64,000 bases of DNA from Streptacidiphilus melanogenes (GTDB lineage Bacteria > Actinomycetota > Actinomycetes > Streptomycetales > Streptomycetaceae), in contig NZ_BBPP01000003.1 of assembly GCF_000787835.1 (NCBI RefSeq), positions 101,411 to 165,410 on the forward strand, given 5' to 3'. A model generated the notes under the pieces. It was given only the letters and a program-made list of their open reading frames with translations, did no database searches and was not told the origin of the DNA. The first letter of the stretch is position 1. Each line of letters starts with the position of its first letter. This document shows, piece by piece, positions 31,995-40,762 of this stretch. The position numbers and the translations under genes are program-made.

Positions 31995-33518
31995 ATGGCA
32001 CGTACCGCCGTGCGTCCGCACTACAACGTCACCTTCGCCGTGCTGCTGCTCGGCGTGGGCGCCTACTCCCTGCTGCAGTCGCTGGTCGTCCCCGTGATGC
32101 CGACGCTCATCGAGCGCCTGCACACCTCGCAGTCCACCGCGACCTGGCTGATGATCGGTTACCTGCTGTCCGCCTCCGTCGCGACGCCCATAGTCGGGCG
32201 CATCGGCGACAAGGTCGGCAAGGAGCGGATGCTGCTGCTCACGCTCGCGGCGCTGACCGTCGGCTCCGGGGTCGCCGGGCTGTCGAACAGCATCGGGCTG
32301 ATGGTCGTCGCCCGGGTGATCCAGGGACTCGGCGGCGGCGTGCTGCCGCTGGCCTTCGGCATCATCCGCGACGAGTTCCCCGCGGCGAAGGTGCACGGGG
32401 CGGTGGGCATCACCGCCGCGCTGACCGCGATCGGCGGCGGGATCGGCCTGATCCTGGCCGGGCCGATCGTCGACGACATGGACTACCACTGGCTCTTCTG
32501 GTTCCCGATGATCATGACGGCCCTGGCGACCGTCGCGACGTACCTGTTCGTACCGGAGTCCCCGGTGCGCACCCCCGGCCGGATCAGCTGGGGCGCGGCG
32601 GTGCTGCTGTCGGTCTGGCTGGTGGCGCTGCTCCTCGCGGTCAGCGAGGGCCCCTCCTGGGGCTGGGGTTCGGCCCGCATCCTCGGGCTGTTCGCCGCCG
32701 CTGCGATCTGCGCGGCGCTGTGGATCCTGGTCGAACTGCGCTCGGCCGAGCCGCTGATCGACATGCGGATGATGCGCGTCCCCGCCGTGTGGACGGCCAA
32801 CCTGGTCGCCCTGCTGTTCGGCGTGGTGATGTACACCACGATGACCTTCCTGCCGCAGCTCGTGCAGACCCCGCAGCGGCTCGTCGGCTACGGCTTCAGC
32901 GCCAGCGTCACCCAGTCCGGCCTCTACATGCTGCCGATGACCGGCTTCATGTTCGTCTTCGGCACCCTCACCGGCCGTCTGAGCGCCCGTCACGGAGCCA
33001 AGCGGGTCCTGGTGGCCGGGAGCGTCGCGACCGTCATCCCGTTCCTGGTGCTCGCGGCCGGACACGACCGCACCTGGGAGCTGTACCTGGCCTCCAGTCT
33101 CCTCGGCGTCGGGCTCGGCCTGGCGTTCTCCTCCATGTCGGCGATCGTCGTCGACGCCGTCCCGCCCGCCCAGACCGGCGCGGCCAGCGGGATGAACGCC
33201 AACATCCGCACCATCGGAGGGGCCGTCGGCAGCGGGGTGGCGGCGAGCATCCTCGCGGGCGGCGTGACCGCCACCCACCCCTTCCCGCAGGACTCCGGCT
33301 ACACCGCGACCTTCTGGTTCCTCACCGGTGCGGCCGTCCTCGCCGCGTTCGCCGCCGTGATCATCCCCTCCGCGCGACCGAACCGCCGTTCGCAGCCGCC
33401 CGTCGCCGAAGGCCCGCTGATCCCACGCCAGGCCACCGCGGGCGACGCGGACGCCGTCGCCGAGGCGGTCGCCGACGCCGGCACCGGTGCCAGTGCCGGT
33501 GAGCCCACCGTCGCATGA
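31995..33518 (+). CDS. DHA2-type MFS transporter (14 TM)
   Basis: 507 aa from ATG 31995 (GGAG at 8 nt; the frame is open further upstream). NVTFAVLLLGVGAYSLLQSLVVPVMPTL is helix 1. LLSASVATPIVGRIGDKVGKERMLLL carries the loop 2-3 motif, and RVIQGLGGGVLPLAFGIIRDEF is helix 4. The C-terminus ends in an Ala/Asp-rich cytosolic tail (GDADAVAEAVADAGTG). Probably a proton-coupled drug exporter. It is ATGA-coupled to the TetR gene downstream, which is its likely repressor. Confidence 0.9.
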   Translation: MARTAVRPHYNVTFAVLLLGVGAYSLLQSLVVPVMPTLIERLHTSQSTATWLMIGYLLSASVATPIVGRIGDKVGKERMLLLTLAALTVGSGVAGLSNSIGLMVVARVIQGLGGGVLPLAFGIIRDEFPAAKVHGAVGITAALTAIGGGIGLILAGPIVDDMDYHWLFWFPMIMTALATVATYLFVPESPVRTPGRISWGAAVLLSVWLVALLLAVSEGPSWGWGSARILGLFAAAAICAALWILVELRSAEPLIDMRMMRVPAVWTANLVALLFGVVMYTTMTFLPQLVQTPQRLVGYGFSASVTQSGLYMLPMTGFMFVFGTLTGRLSARHGAKRVLVAGSVATVIPFLVLAAGHDRTWELYLASSLLGVGLGLAFSSMSAIVVDAVPPAQTGAASGMNANIRTIGGAVGSGVAASILAGGVTATHPFPQDSGYTATFWFLTGAAVLAAFAAVIIPSARPNRRSQPPVAEGPLIPRQATAGDADAVAEAVADAGTGASAGEPTVA

Positions 33519-34171
33519 GCGAGCGCACCACCACCGCAGCGGCCGGCCGGCCGCTGCGCCGCGACGCGGCCGAGAACCGCGAACGACTGCTCCGCGCGGC
33601 CTGGGAGGTCTACGCCGAGCTCGGCCAGGACGCCGGGGTCGAGGAGATCGCCCACCGCGCGGGCGTCGGCATGGGCACCCTGTACCGGCGGTTCCCCACC
33701 AAGGACGCCCTGCTCACCGCCCTGAGCGACGAGATCCTCGACACCGTCCTGCAACGCACCAGGGAGCTGGCCGAGACCCACGCCGACGGCACGGGGCTGG
33801 AGCAGGTCCTGACCTACGTCGGCTCGGTGCTGGCCTCGCACCACGGCTGCCTCACGCGGCCGTGGCAGGCCGTGCCGCCCACGTCCGACAGGCGTCGCGC
33901 CGAACTGTGGTCGCTGATGGACGGGCTGCTCGCCCGGGCCCGGGACGGCGGCGAGGTGCGCGAGGACCTCACCCTGACCGACGTCTACCTCGCCGTGCTG
34001 TCCCTGCGCGGGATCATCGACGACACCGCCCGGCGGGCCCCGGAGGTCTGGCGCCGCCACCTGTGCGTCCTCCTCGCCGGGTTCCGGCCCTCGGAGCGGG
34101 CGCTGGAGCACGCGCCCGCCGACGACGCGCTCGTCCACGCCGACGTCGCCGCCCGTTCCCCGGCCCGCTGA
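33515..34171 (+). CDS. TetR-family transcriptional regulator
   Basis: 218 aa. The N-terminal helix-turn-helix NRERLLRAAWEVYAELGQDAGVEEIAHRAGVGMGTLYRRFPTKDALLTAL is canonical. The C-terminal ligand-binding domain is typical of the SCO-type TetR proteins linked to MFS exporters (LEQVLTYVGSVLASHHGCLT, LTDVYLAVLSLRGIIDDTA). The ATGA overlap with the transporter implies co-expression, so control is likely autoregulatory. Confidence 0.93.
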   Translation: MSERTTTAAAGRPLRRDAAENRERLLRAAWEVYAELGQDAGVEEIAHRAGVGMGTLYRRFPTKDALLTALSDEILDTVLQRTRELAETHADGTGLEQVLTYVGSVLASHHGCLTRPWQAVPPTSDRRRAELWSLMDGLLARARDGGEVREDLTLTDVYLAVLSLRGIIDDTARRAPEVWRRHLCVLLAGFRPSERALEHAPADDALVHADVAARSPAR

Positions 34172-34192
34172 GGCCGTTGGCCCCGTCCCTTG

Positions 34193-34948
34193 CTACGCGA
34201 CCTCGACGGCGATGCCCGGCAGGACGAGCCGGACGTCGAGGTCGGGGGCGAGCCGGGTGACCGCGTCGGCGTAGCGGCGCGGATCGCGGTCCCCGTCGGT
34301 GATCATCCGGTCGCCGAGGCGCCCGCTGTGGAAGGCGTAGTGGTGCGGGACGGCCAGGGTCGGCCGCAGGACGGCGGTCAGTCCCGCGGCGTCCTCGGCG
34401 TCCATCACCACCTGCCGGTGGCCCAGAGGCCGGACGCACAGGCCGTTGGTCGGCAGGATCGCGAGGTCGACGTGGCCGAACCGCTCGGGGACCGTGTCGA
34501 GTTCGGGAACCCGCAGCGAGTCGCCGCCGAAGAAGACGGTGCGGCCCCCCGCCTGGATCACGAACGTCACCTCGTGCACGCCGTGCTGCCCCGGCGCCGC
34601 GGTCACGGTGAGGTCGCCCACGGCGGTGGCCTCCCACGCCTCCACGGTGCGCAGGTTCCGGAAGCCCTTGGCGTGCGCGAGGGACGTGACCGTCCCCGGC
34701 CCGATCAGCGGGGTGTCCGGGGCGAGGCCGCCGGCGAGAAGGGCGTCCAGGTCGCAGTGGTCGTAGTGCTCGTGACTGACCACCACGGCGTCGACCCGAC
34801 CGAGGCCGGCGACGGTCGCGGCGAGGGGTTCGCCCTGGTAGTACGTCGCGGTCTGGGTGAACCACGGGTCGGTCAGGACGCGCAGCCCGCCGATCTCGAT
34901 CAGCTGGCAGGCGTGCCCGATCCTGGTCACGGTCAGGGGAGTGCGCAC
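34193..34948 (-). CDS. MBL-fold metal-dependent hydrolase (UlaG-like)
   Basis: 251 aa. VVSHEHYDHCDLDALL contains the H-x-H-x-D-H metal motif, TRIGHACQLIEIGGLRVLTDPWF is the UlaG/RomA-like N-terminus, and AAPGQHGVHEVTFVIQ, FFGGDS and PHHYAFHSG supply further metal ligands. Relatives hydrolyse lactones, phosphodiesters or acyl-phospholipids; the substrate is unknown. GAGGAGG precedes GTG 34948. It is 26 bp downstream of an alpha/beta hydrolase on the same strand, probably one operon under the divergent MarR regulator. Confidence 0.9.
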   Translation of the reverse strand: MRTPLTVTRIGHACQLIEIGGLRVLTDPWFTQTATYYQGEPLAATVAGLGRVDAVVVSHEHYDHCDLDALLAGGLAPDTPLIGPGTVTSLAHAKGFRNLRTVEAWEATAVGDLTVTAAPGQHGVHEVTFVIQAGGRTVFFGGDSLRVPELDTVPERFGHVDLAILPTNGLCVRPLGHRQVVMDAEDAAGLTAVLRPTLAVPHHYAFHSGRLGDRMITDGDRDPRRYADAVTRLAPDLDVRLVLPGIAVEVA

Positions 34949-34974
34949 GGTCGTTCCTCCTCGGGGTGCTGGGC

Positions 34975-35769
34975 TCAACGCCGGTCGAGGTCGAGCAGCG
35001 CGCCGAGGAGCTCCTCGGGCGTCTCGGCCTGCGGCAGGTGACCGGTGCGCGGCAGCAGCGTGAACGCCGCGCCGGGGATCGCCGCCGCGTAGGCCCGGCC
35101 GTAGTCGGGGTCGACGATGCGGTCGCTCTCGCCCCACACCACGTGCACCGGGATGTCGATCTTGCCGAGCCGGTCCAGCAGGGTGAGGTCGGTCATCGCC
35201 GGCCCGGCGTAGCCGATCAGGGCCTGCACGTCCGGGCTCGGGCCGGGCGTGCCGCCCTGGGGCTGCGGCGCCCTGCTCGGGTCGTGGAACGAGTACGTCT
35301 GGATCTCGGCGACCGACTTGCCGCGGACGTCCGTCATGGGGTGTCCGTCGACCTCGATGCCGACGCCGTCGACGATGACCGCGCCGCTGACCCGCTGCCC
35401 GGCCTGGAGGGCGATCTCCGCGGCGAGCCAGCCGCCGAAGGAGTTGCCGATCACGGTGACGTCGGTCAGTTCGAGGTCGTCCAGGAGCCCGACGTAGGCC
35501 CGGGCCAGGTCCGTGACGCCGCGCAGGGAGGCGGGCCTCGGCGTGCCGCCGAAGCCGGGGTGGGTGGGCAGGAGCACCCGGGAGTGGGTCCGCTCGGCGA
35601 GCAGGTCGGCGAAGCCGGCCATCGTCGCCACTCCGCCGCCGCCGTGCAGCAGCAGGAACGGCCGGGTGCGGTCGCGGTCCTGGAAGGTGATCTCGACGGA
35701 GTCGAGGGGGAGCGTGCGGGTCTCGGTGCGGGTGGGCCGGAGGCTGCCGGCCGGAACGGGGCTGTTCAT
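34975..35769 (-). CDS. alpha/beta hydrolase
   Basis: 264 aa. FLLLHGGGGVATMAGFADLLAE holds the oxyanion HGGGG, GNSFGGW the nucleophile Ser, and GESDRIVDPDYG and RTGHLPQAE the likely Asp and His. The size fits esterases or C-C hydrolases. ATG 35769 has GGAGG at 5 nt (a GTG at 35781 lies within the same frame). It is divergent from a MarR gene with palindromes in between, so MarR repression relieved by a small aromatic ligand is plausible. Confidence 0.9.
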   Translation of the reverse strand: MNSPVPAGSLRPTRTETRTLPLDSVEITFQDRDRTRPFLLLHGGGGVATMAGFADLLAERTHSRVLLPTHPGFGGTPRPASLRGVTDLARAYVGLLDDLELTDVTVIGNSFGGWLAAEIALQAGQRVSGAVIVDGVGIEVDGHPMTDVRGKSVAEIQTYSFHDPSRAPQPQGGTPGPSPDVQALIGYAGPAMTDLTLLDRLGKIDIPVHVVWGESDRIVDPDYGRAYAAAIPGAAFTLLPRTGHLPQAETPEELLGALLDLDRR

Positions 35770-35809
35770 GGTGTCCTCCACGGACTGGTCCGCTTGCTTA
35801 TCTCAGGAA

Positions 35810-35834
35810 GCTGATATCAGCATGCTTATATAAG
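35810..35834. promoter_or_regulatory. paired palindromes between alpha/beta hydrolase and MarR genes
   Basis: GCTGATATCAGC (35810-35821) and CTTATATAAG (35825-35834) are perfect palindromes in an AT-rich 97-bp divergent gap. TAAGGT (35853-35858) is a possible -10 for marR, 8 nt before its ATG. They are likely MarR binding sites. Confidence 0.65.
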
Positions 35835-35866
35835 TCTCCTGTGTCAATGGTGTAAGGTCTGGAACC

Positions 35867-36292
35867 ATGAGCTACCGCCCGGCCGACGTGGGGCTGGCCG
35901 TCAAACGGCTGCAGCACCGACACCACCGCGCGCTGAACCGTGCGCTGGCCCCGCTGGGGCTCTCCCTCGTCCAGTGGGACACGCTGCGCCACCTGCACCG
36001 GAATTCCGACGCCTCGCTCCACGACCTCGCGGTGCTGACCTTCCAGACGGACCAGTCGTTCGGCTCGTTGGCCACCCGCATGGCCGACCGCGGCCTGATC
36101 GAGCGGATCCCGGGGCCCGGCCGGGCGGTGCGGCACCGGCTCACCGAGGAGGGCGCGCGTCTGCGGGCCGAAGGTCAGGCCATCGCGGACGAGGTGCTGG
36201 AGTCGTCGTTCCACCACCTCTCGGCCGCCGAACTGGACCGGCTCGGCGACCTGCTGACCAAGGCGCTGGGCCCCGAGGCCGCCGACGCGTGA
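35867..36292 (+). CDS. MarR-family transcriptional regulator
   Basis: 141 aa. GLSLVQWDTLRHLHRNSDASLHDLAVLTFQTDQSFGSLATRMADRGLIERIPGPGRAVRHRLTEEG gives the winged helix with recognition helix and beta-hairpin wing. The flanking helices form the dimerisation domain. The ATG follows a possible -10 by 8 nt and lacks a strong ribosome site, so translation may be leaderless. It probably controls the divergent hydrolase/MBL operon. Confidence 0.92.
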   Translation: MSYRPADVGLAVKRLQHRHHRALNRALAPLGLSLVQWDTLRHLHRNSDASLHDLAVLTFQTDQSFGSLATRMADRGLIERIPGPGRAVRHRLTEEGARLRAEGQAIADEVLESSFHHLSAAELDRLGDLLTKALGPEAADA

Positions 36293-36326
36293 GGGGCCGT
36301 CGACGGTCCTGGGGAGGTGGAGCGGA

Positions 36327-36974
36327 TCAGTGCCCGCTCTGCCCCCAGTTGCTGATCGCGCGATCCAGGCCGGTGAGGAACAGCTCCACGCCGACGGCGG
36401 CGAGCAGCAGGCCGAGCAGGCGGGAGCCCATCTCCAGCGTGGTCGTGTGGACCTTGCGCAGCAGGCCCGTCGTCGCCACCATGCAGACGGCGTCGATCAG
36501 GGCGACGGCCACGAACGACGCCACGACGCTGGAGCGCCAGGCCCAGCCCTCCCGGCTCAGGGACTCCACGATCACGGCGGTCACCGCCAGCGGGCTCACC
36601 ACGTAGGGCAGCAGCAGCTCACGGAAGCCGGAGACGAGCGGGTGCATCTCGTCGGCCTCCTCCTGGCTGTCGGCTCCCAGGTGCATCCCGAGCACCAGGC
36701 CCACGGCGTAGAGGAAGAAGATGATCCCGCCGGCCAACTCCAGCGACTCGGTGCTGATGTGGAAGAAGTCCGTCACATAGGGCGACGTCCACGCGCACAG
36801 TGCGCCCAGCAGCGCCGACGCCGCTGAGGCGAGCAGCGCCACGCGCCGCGCCTCCTGTGTGGTGCGCTCCCGCGCCACGTGGGCGAACGTCAGCATCACC
36901 TTCGGCGGCCCGACCACGGCGAAGAAGGTGACGAAGGTGCTGGTGACGTTGAGCGTCCCGGTCATCGACGACAT
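36327..36974 (-). CDS. MarC/UPF0056 integral membrane protein
   Basis: 215 aa, about six membrane helices. NVTSTFVTFFAVVGPPKVMLTFAHV at the start, ELAGGIIFFLYAVGLVLGMHLG and FRELLLPYVVSPLAVTAVIVES are MarC features, with the conserved P near residue 23 and the LP-x-V-SPLA motif. The role is unknown; the multiple-antibiotic-resistance name is historical. It runs convergent to marR with 34 bp between the stops, so it is a separate unit. Confidence 0.88.
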   Translation of the reverse strand: MSSMTGTLNVTSTFVTFFAVVGPPKVMLTFAHVARERTTQEARRVALLASAASALLGALCAWTSPYVTDFFHISTESLELAGGIIFFLYAVGLVLGMHLGADSQEEADEMHPLVSGFRELLLPYVVSPLAVTAVIVESLSREGWAWRSSVVASFVAVALIDAVCMVATTGLLRKVHTTTLEMGSRLLGLLLAAVGVELFLTGLDRAISNWGQSGH

Positions 36975-37019
36975 GGCCCGATGATCCCGTAGGCGGGGCC
37001 GCGCGGGGCTGACCGGCAC

Positions 37020-37060
37020 GGCCGACCGGCCGACGCCGTGGTCGCGTCGGCCGGTCGGCC
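37020..37060 (-). terminator. 16-bp stem terminator of the lectin gene
   Basis: Arms 37020-37035 and 37045-37060 pair perfectly around CCGTGGTCG, 14 bp beyond the lectin stop. Confidence 0.85.
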
Positions 37061-37074
37061 GCGGGGAGCAGGCG

Positions 37075-37560
37075 TCAGGTGTTGCTGTCCCACCTCGGTG
37101 CGCCGTTGCAGGCGGTGGTGTGCGGGACGGGGGCGTAGATGACCAGGTTCCCGTCGGTCTGGAAGCAGAGGTAGTAGTACCCGCCCGGGTTGCCGCCGGT
37201 CCCGGAGTTCCACAGGGGCGTGTTGTTCTGGTAGACGACGAGGTTGCCGTCGGTCTGCATGATCGCGCTGGCGCCCGGGTGGCCCTCGGTCTGGGTGTTC
37301 CACAGTGCCTGGCCGTTGACGTTGTAGATCACGAAGTTGCCGTCGGTCTGCATCGTGAGCTGGTACTCGCCCACGCACCAGCGTGCGCCGCCGAGGAACG
37401 TGCTGCCGGCAGGCCAGGCCTTGTCGGCGGTCAGGCCCACCTGGCAGGGGACCCAGGCGTCGTGCGGGGCGACGGCCGCGGAGGCCGAGGTGGGGCCGAA
37501 TGCCGCTGCGGCGGCGAAGACGGCGGCGGCGAGCCGTGCGGCTGCCAGGCGGGATCGCAT
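37075..37560 (-). CDS. secreted bulb-type (B) lectin-like protein
   Basis: 161 aa. Signal peptide RLAAARLAAAVFAAAAAFGP with cleavage near SASA-A. The mature domain has three mannose-binding-type motifs of the form Q-x-D-x-N-x-V-x-Y: QTDGNFVIY, QTDGNLVVY and QTDGNLVIY, giving a complete beta-prism II. Two Cys pairs are likely (CQVG/WCVG and YLCFQ/TACNG). It may bind mannose polymers of fungi, plants or other bacteria. No catalytic domain is fused. It is monocistronic with hairpins on both sides. Confidence 0.9.
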   Translation of the reverse strand: MRSRLAAARLAAAVFAAAAAFGPTSASAAVAPHDAWVPCQVGLTADKAWPAGSTFLGGARWCVGEYQLTMQTDGNFVIYNVNGQALWNTQTEGHPGASAIMQTDGNLVVYQNNTPLWNSGTGGNPGGYYYLCFQTDGNLVIYAPVPHTTACNGAPRWDSNT

Positions 37561-37618
37561 GGGGCTGAACCTTCCTGGTCGATGAAACAGCGGGCCGGAA
37601 GTGCTCGTAGCCGTGCAT

Positions 37619-37637
37619 GCCCCCGCTCGGCGGGGGC
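37619..37637. terminator. short hairpin upstream of the lectin gene
   Basis: GCCCCCG (37619-37625) and CGGGGGC (37631-37637) around CTCGG. It may be a terminator or mRNA leader stem. Confidence 0.4.
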
Positions 37638-37780
37638 GATGACCACCGTATCCCAGGCGGGCATGCCCATGCCATGTGACGGACGCACGAGCGGGCGATC
37701 ACGCCGGGCGGGCTCGGCGGGCCGGGCCTAGCGTTGCCAGGGGGACGCCTGCGGCCGGACTCCGCGACAAGGGGCTGATC

Positions 37781-38122
37781 ATGATCAACTGGGTGCTGGC
37801 CGAGGTGAACGTCAGCGTCGAGGCCGAGCACGAAGACCGACTGATCGCCGCCTACCACCGGCTGATCGCCCGTCCGCTGCCCGAGGGGCTCCTCCAGACG
37901 GAGCTGCTGCGCGGCGAGAGCGGACGCTGGCGCATCCAGACCCTGTGGCGGGACAGGTCCTCGATGGACGCCATGCGGTCCACGTCCGCAGGGCCGTCCG
38001 CGCCCCGCCTCTTCCGCGAGATGAACGCCCAACCCGAGTTCGAGATCTTCGAGGTGGTCGACGAGTGGATCACCAAGGAGCCGGAGGAGCCAGAGGAGCC
38101 GGAGGAGCCGGGAGGAGCCTGA
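37781..38122 (+). CDS. hypothetical protein with EPE repeat tail
   Basis: 113 aa. INWVLAEVNVSVEAEHEDRLIAAYHRLI, LRGESGRWRIQTLWRDRSSMDAMRST and FREMNAQPEFEIFEVVDEW resemble an ABM-like ferredoxin-fold monooxygenase or antibiotic-related domain. No catalytic residues are assured. The tail EPEEPEEPEEPGG comes from 9-nt direct repeats (about 38081-38112) that could vary by slippage without shifting the frame. ATG 37781 follows AGGGG. It is convergent with the XRE regulator. Confidence 0.65.
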   Translation: MINWVLAEVNVSVEAEHEDRLIAAYHRLIARPLPEGLLQTELLRGESGRWRIQTLWRDRSSMDAMRSTSAGPSAPRLFREMNAQPEFEIFEVVDEWITKEPEEPEEPEEPGGA

Positions 38123-38153
38123 GGGCCCGCAGCGACCGCCGCCGACGCCGGGC

Positions 38154-38990
38154 CTAAGGGGCTCGCACGTCCTGCGCGGCCAGGGCCAGCAGCACCAGGG
38201 CGTCGTGTTCGGGCGTTCCGGGCGGAGCCTGGTAGACGAGCACGCGCTGACCGTCGCCCGCGGTGGTCAGCACCTCGTTGGCGAGCGTGACCCGGCCGAT
38301 CGCGGGATGCCGGAACGCGGTGGCTCCCGCGCGCTTGACCCACACCTCGTGACGACGCCACAGAGCGGCGAACTCACCGCTGGCCGCCGACAGTTCCTCG
38401 ACCAGCGCGGCCGTTCGACCCGGCGCGCCCAGCTCGGCGGTGTGCAGGTGCGCGACGCAGTTGCGGGCCACCCGGTCCCAGTCGGCGAACAGGGTGCGCG
38501 CCGCCGGGTGCAGGAAGGCGTAGCGGATCGTGTTGCGTGCTCCGGGCGCGTAGTCGGCGAGGCCGGGCATCAGCGCGAGTCCCTCGGGGTTGGCCGCCAG
38601 CACGTCGTTGACCTCGTCGAGCACGTACGCAGGGCTGGGCCGTAGCGACTCCAGCAGGAGCCGCAGGCCGGGCCCGGCGGGCTTCGGTTCGGCGGGTCGC
38701 CGACGTGGCGTCCGCCCGGCCGCCTGGTCGGCCAGGCCCAGCAGGTGGGCGTGCTCGTCGGGGCTGAGGCGCAGGACCCGTGCCAGCGCGTCCAGCACCG
38801 CGTCGCTGGGCGCGGTCTCCCGCCCCTGCTCGATGCGGACGTAGTAGTCCACGCTCACGCCGGCCAGCGCGGCCAGCTCCTCGCGGCGAAGCCCGGGCGT
38901 GCGCCGCACGCCCGGACCGGTGGGCAGCCCGACGTCGGCCGGGCCGATCTGCCCGCGCCGGATCCGCAGAAATCTGGCCATCGCGTTCAC
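38154..38990 (-). CDS. XRE/MmyB-like helix-turn-helix regulator
   Basis: 278 aa. The N-terminal helix-turn-helix VRRTPGLRREELAALAGVSVDYYVRIEQGRETAPSDAVLDALARVL is typical of the MmyB family. The C-terminal MmyB-like ligand-binding domain includes SPAYVLDEVNDVLAANP and FADWDRVARNCVAHLH. These regulators usually sit divergent to an SDR or other oxidoreductase and bind fatty-acid-like ligands. Here it is divergent to an SDR gene 102 bp away. Start GTG 38990 or ATG 38981; neither ribosome site is ideal. Confidence 0.93.
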   Translation of the reverse strand: MNAMARFLRIRRGQIGPADVGLPTGPGVRRTPGLRREELAALAGVSVDYYVRIEQGRETAPSDAVLDALARVLRLSPDEHAHLLGLADQAAGRTPRRRPAEPKPAGPGLRLLLESLRPSPAYVLDEVNDVLAANPEGLALMPGLADYAPGARNTIRYAFLHPAARTLFADWDRVARNCVAHLHTAELGAPGRTAALVEELSAASGEFAALWRRHEVWVKRAGATAFRHPAIGRVTLANEVLTTAGDGQRVLVYQAPPGTPEHDALVLLALAAQDVRAP

Positions 38991-39092
38991 GGCTCCGAGT
39001 CTGCCAGCGGTCGCCCCGCTTCAGGGTGGCCGTGCCACACCCAGGATCGACGCGGCCTCCCCGGGGCAGATCCGGCGGTGCAGCCTCGAACC

Positions 39093-39806
39093 ATGACAGA
39101 TGCGATCATCATCGGCGGCGGCTCCGGCATGGGCCTCGCCCTCGCCCGGACCCTGCTCGCCCACGGCACGGATGTGACGATCGTCGGCCGATCCGCCGAC
39201 CGGCTGGCGCAGGCCCGGACGCAACTGGAGCGTCCCGGGCACGGAAAGGTCGGCGCCGTCACGGCCGACATCGCCCGCGAGGAGGACGTGGCTGCTCTCT
39301 TCGCCCGGGTGGGGCAGGTGAACCACGTCGCGGTGACGGCGGCGGACGCGACCGGCGTCTACGGCCGCACTGCGGCCGTCGCGACCGCGACGGCCCGCGG
39401 CGTCATCGAGACCAAGCTGCTCGGCGCCTGGCTGGTCGGCAAGTACGCGGACGGCCGGGTCACCGACTCGATCACCTTCACCTCCGGCATCAACGCCTAC
39501 CGGCCGAACGGCTCCAACACCGTCATGGCCGCAGCCAACGGGGCCCTCGCGTCGCTGGCCCGCGGGCTGGCGATCGAGCTGGCCCCCGTCCGCGTGAACG
39601 TGATCTCCCCGGGCTGGGTGGACACCGCCATCTGGGACCAGCTCGACATGGACAAGCAGGCGGCCTTCGCCGACCTGTCGAAGCGACTCCCCGCCCGCCG
39701 CGTCGGCACCCCCGAGGACATCGCCCAGGCCTTCGCGTCGGTGATGCACAACGGCTTCGTCACCGGCACCGAGCTCCACGTCGACGGAGGCCACCGCTTC
39801 GTCTGA
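39093..39806 (+). CDS. atypical short-chain dehydrogenase lacking the YxxxK pair
   Basis: 237 aa. The cofactor site GGGSGMG (8-14) and VGRSADRLAQA suit NADP(H). Where classical SDRs have Ser then Tyr-x3-Lys, this protein reads SGINAYRPNGSNTVMAAANG: the Tyr and Lys positions appear to be Val/Thr and Ala/Asn. PGWVDT after beta-6 and ELHVDGGHRFV at the end are normal. It may use another base or act as a non-enzymatic binding protein. It is probably controlled by the divergent XRE/MmyB regulator. Confidence 0.88.
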   Translation: MTDAIIIGGGSGMGLALARTLLAHGTDVTIVGRSADRLAQARTQLERPGHGKVGAVTADIAREEDVAALFARVGQVNHVAVTAADATGVYGRTAAVATATARGVIETKLLGAWLVGKYADGRVTDSITFTSGINAYRPNGSNTVMAAANGALASLARGLAIELAPVRVNVISPGWVDTAIWDQLDMDKQAAFADLSKRLPARRVGTPEDIAQAFASVMHNGFVTGTELHVDGGHRFV

Positions 39807-39921
39807 TCCGGGGTCACCCACCGGGCGATCCGCCTCCTCCCAGCGCCGAAACCCGGAGGCGGACCGCCGGGGGATCCCCCTACGATCGGCTCCGCCGCGG
39901 CGTCGGGGAACAGGGGGAGTG

Positions 39922-40722
39922 GTGACCAAGTACTTCGTGAACGTCTGCCTGCCGCCGACCGCACCGGAGGATGTGCGCGCGGCCTTGGACGCGGCGATGG
40001 CGCCGTTCGACGTCAACAACCCCGAAGGCGGGAACCCGGACGGCGAATGGGACTGGTGGCGGATCGACGCCGGCGACGAGGAACGCTTCATGGTCCGCCC
40101 GAAGTTCGCGGGCGACCCGCGGCTCGTCCACCAGGCGACGCACCCGAACGGGAAGCCTCGCGACCGCCTGCCCCACCGCTGCGACGGCGGCCCCGTCGGG
40201 CTGCTGGACTTCGCTGCCACCCGGGCCGCCGCGACCGCCCGGGCCGAGGTCCGATTCCGGGCCGAGCAGCACGAGTTCGGCCGCCTGGCGGCCCACCATC
40301 CACCGGCCGAACCCCGGATCGCGTTCTGGCGGCGGCACCGTGCGGACCCCCACGCCTACCCCCTGGCCCAAGCCGTCACGGACCACCAGGCGCAGCCCCT
40401 GGTCCGAGCGCTGAGCAACCCTTCCGCCCTCCCGTATCCGAACCTTCGCCTCGCGACGCACGTACTCGCGCCGGACGTCGACCCGATCGCGCACTTCACC
40501 CGCGACCTCCGAGCCGACCTGCGGCGGGCGGCCGCCGTCGCCCTCATGGCCTACGCGCTGCTCACCCTCGACGGGCAGTGGACCGAAGCCGCCGGTCCGG
40601 GGCCCTTCACCGACCTCCTGCCTGAAGAGGACCCGGCGACCGGCTTCGCCCGGCAGACCGGGAACTACCTCGAATCCCTCGACGCGGACTGCCTCGTGGT
40701 CCGTCTGTTGTGCCACTGCTGA
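39922..40722 (+). CDS. hypothetical cytosolic protein
   Basis: 266 aa, function unknown. The N-terminus is VTKYFVNVCLPPTAPEDVRAALDAAMAPFDV, then a Trp-rich GEWDWWRIDAGDEERFMVRP. The middle is Ala/Arg-rich with EVRFRAEQHEF, and the C-terminus has GQWTEAAGPGPF and ends LLCHC. No signal peptide, membrane helix or known motif is seen. The pattern resembles a family of streptomycete hypothetical proteins of similar length. GGGGGAG lies before tandem GTG codons at 39919 and 39922. It runs in line with the GNAT gene 40 bp downstream. Confidence 0.7.
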   Translation: MTKYFVNVCLPPTAPEDVRAALDAAMAPFDVNNPEGGNPDGEWDWWRIDAGDEERFMVRPKFAGDPRLVHQATHPNGKPRDRLPHRCDGGPVGLLDFAATRAAATARAEVRFRAEQHEFGRLAAHHPPAEPRIAFWRRHRADPHAYPLAQAVTDHQAQPLVRALSNPSALPYPNLRLATHVLAPDVDPIAHFTRDLRADLRRAAAVALMAYALLTLDGQWTEAAGPGPFTDLLPEEDPATGFARQTGNYLESLDADCLVVRLLCHC

Positions 40723-40762
40723 GCCCGATGACCCACAGCGGGACGACCCTGGGAGCACGGCC

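Noticed and set aside
38081-38112. 9-nt direct repeats considered as a CRISPR or mobile element trace
   Set aside because: They are in frame and encode the EPE tail of the small protein; there are no spacers and no terminal inverted repeats.
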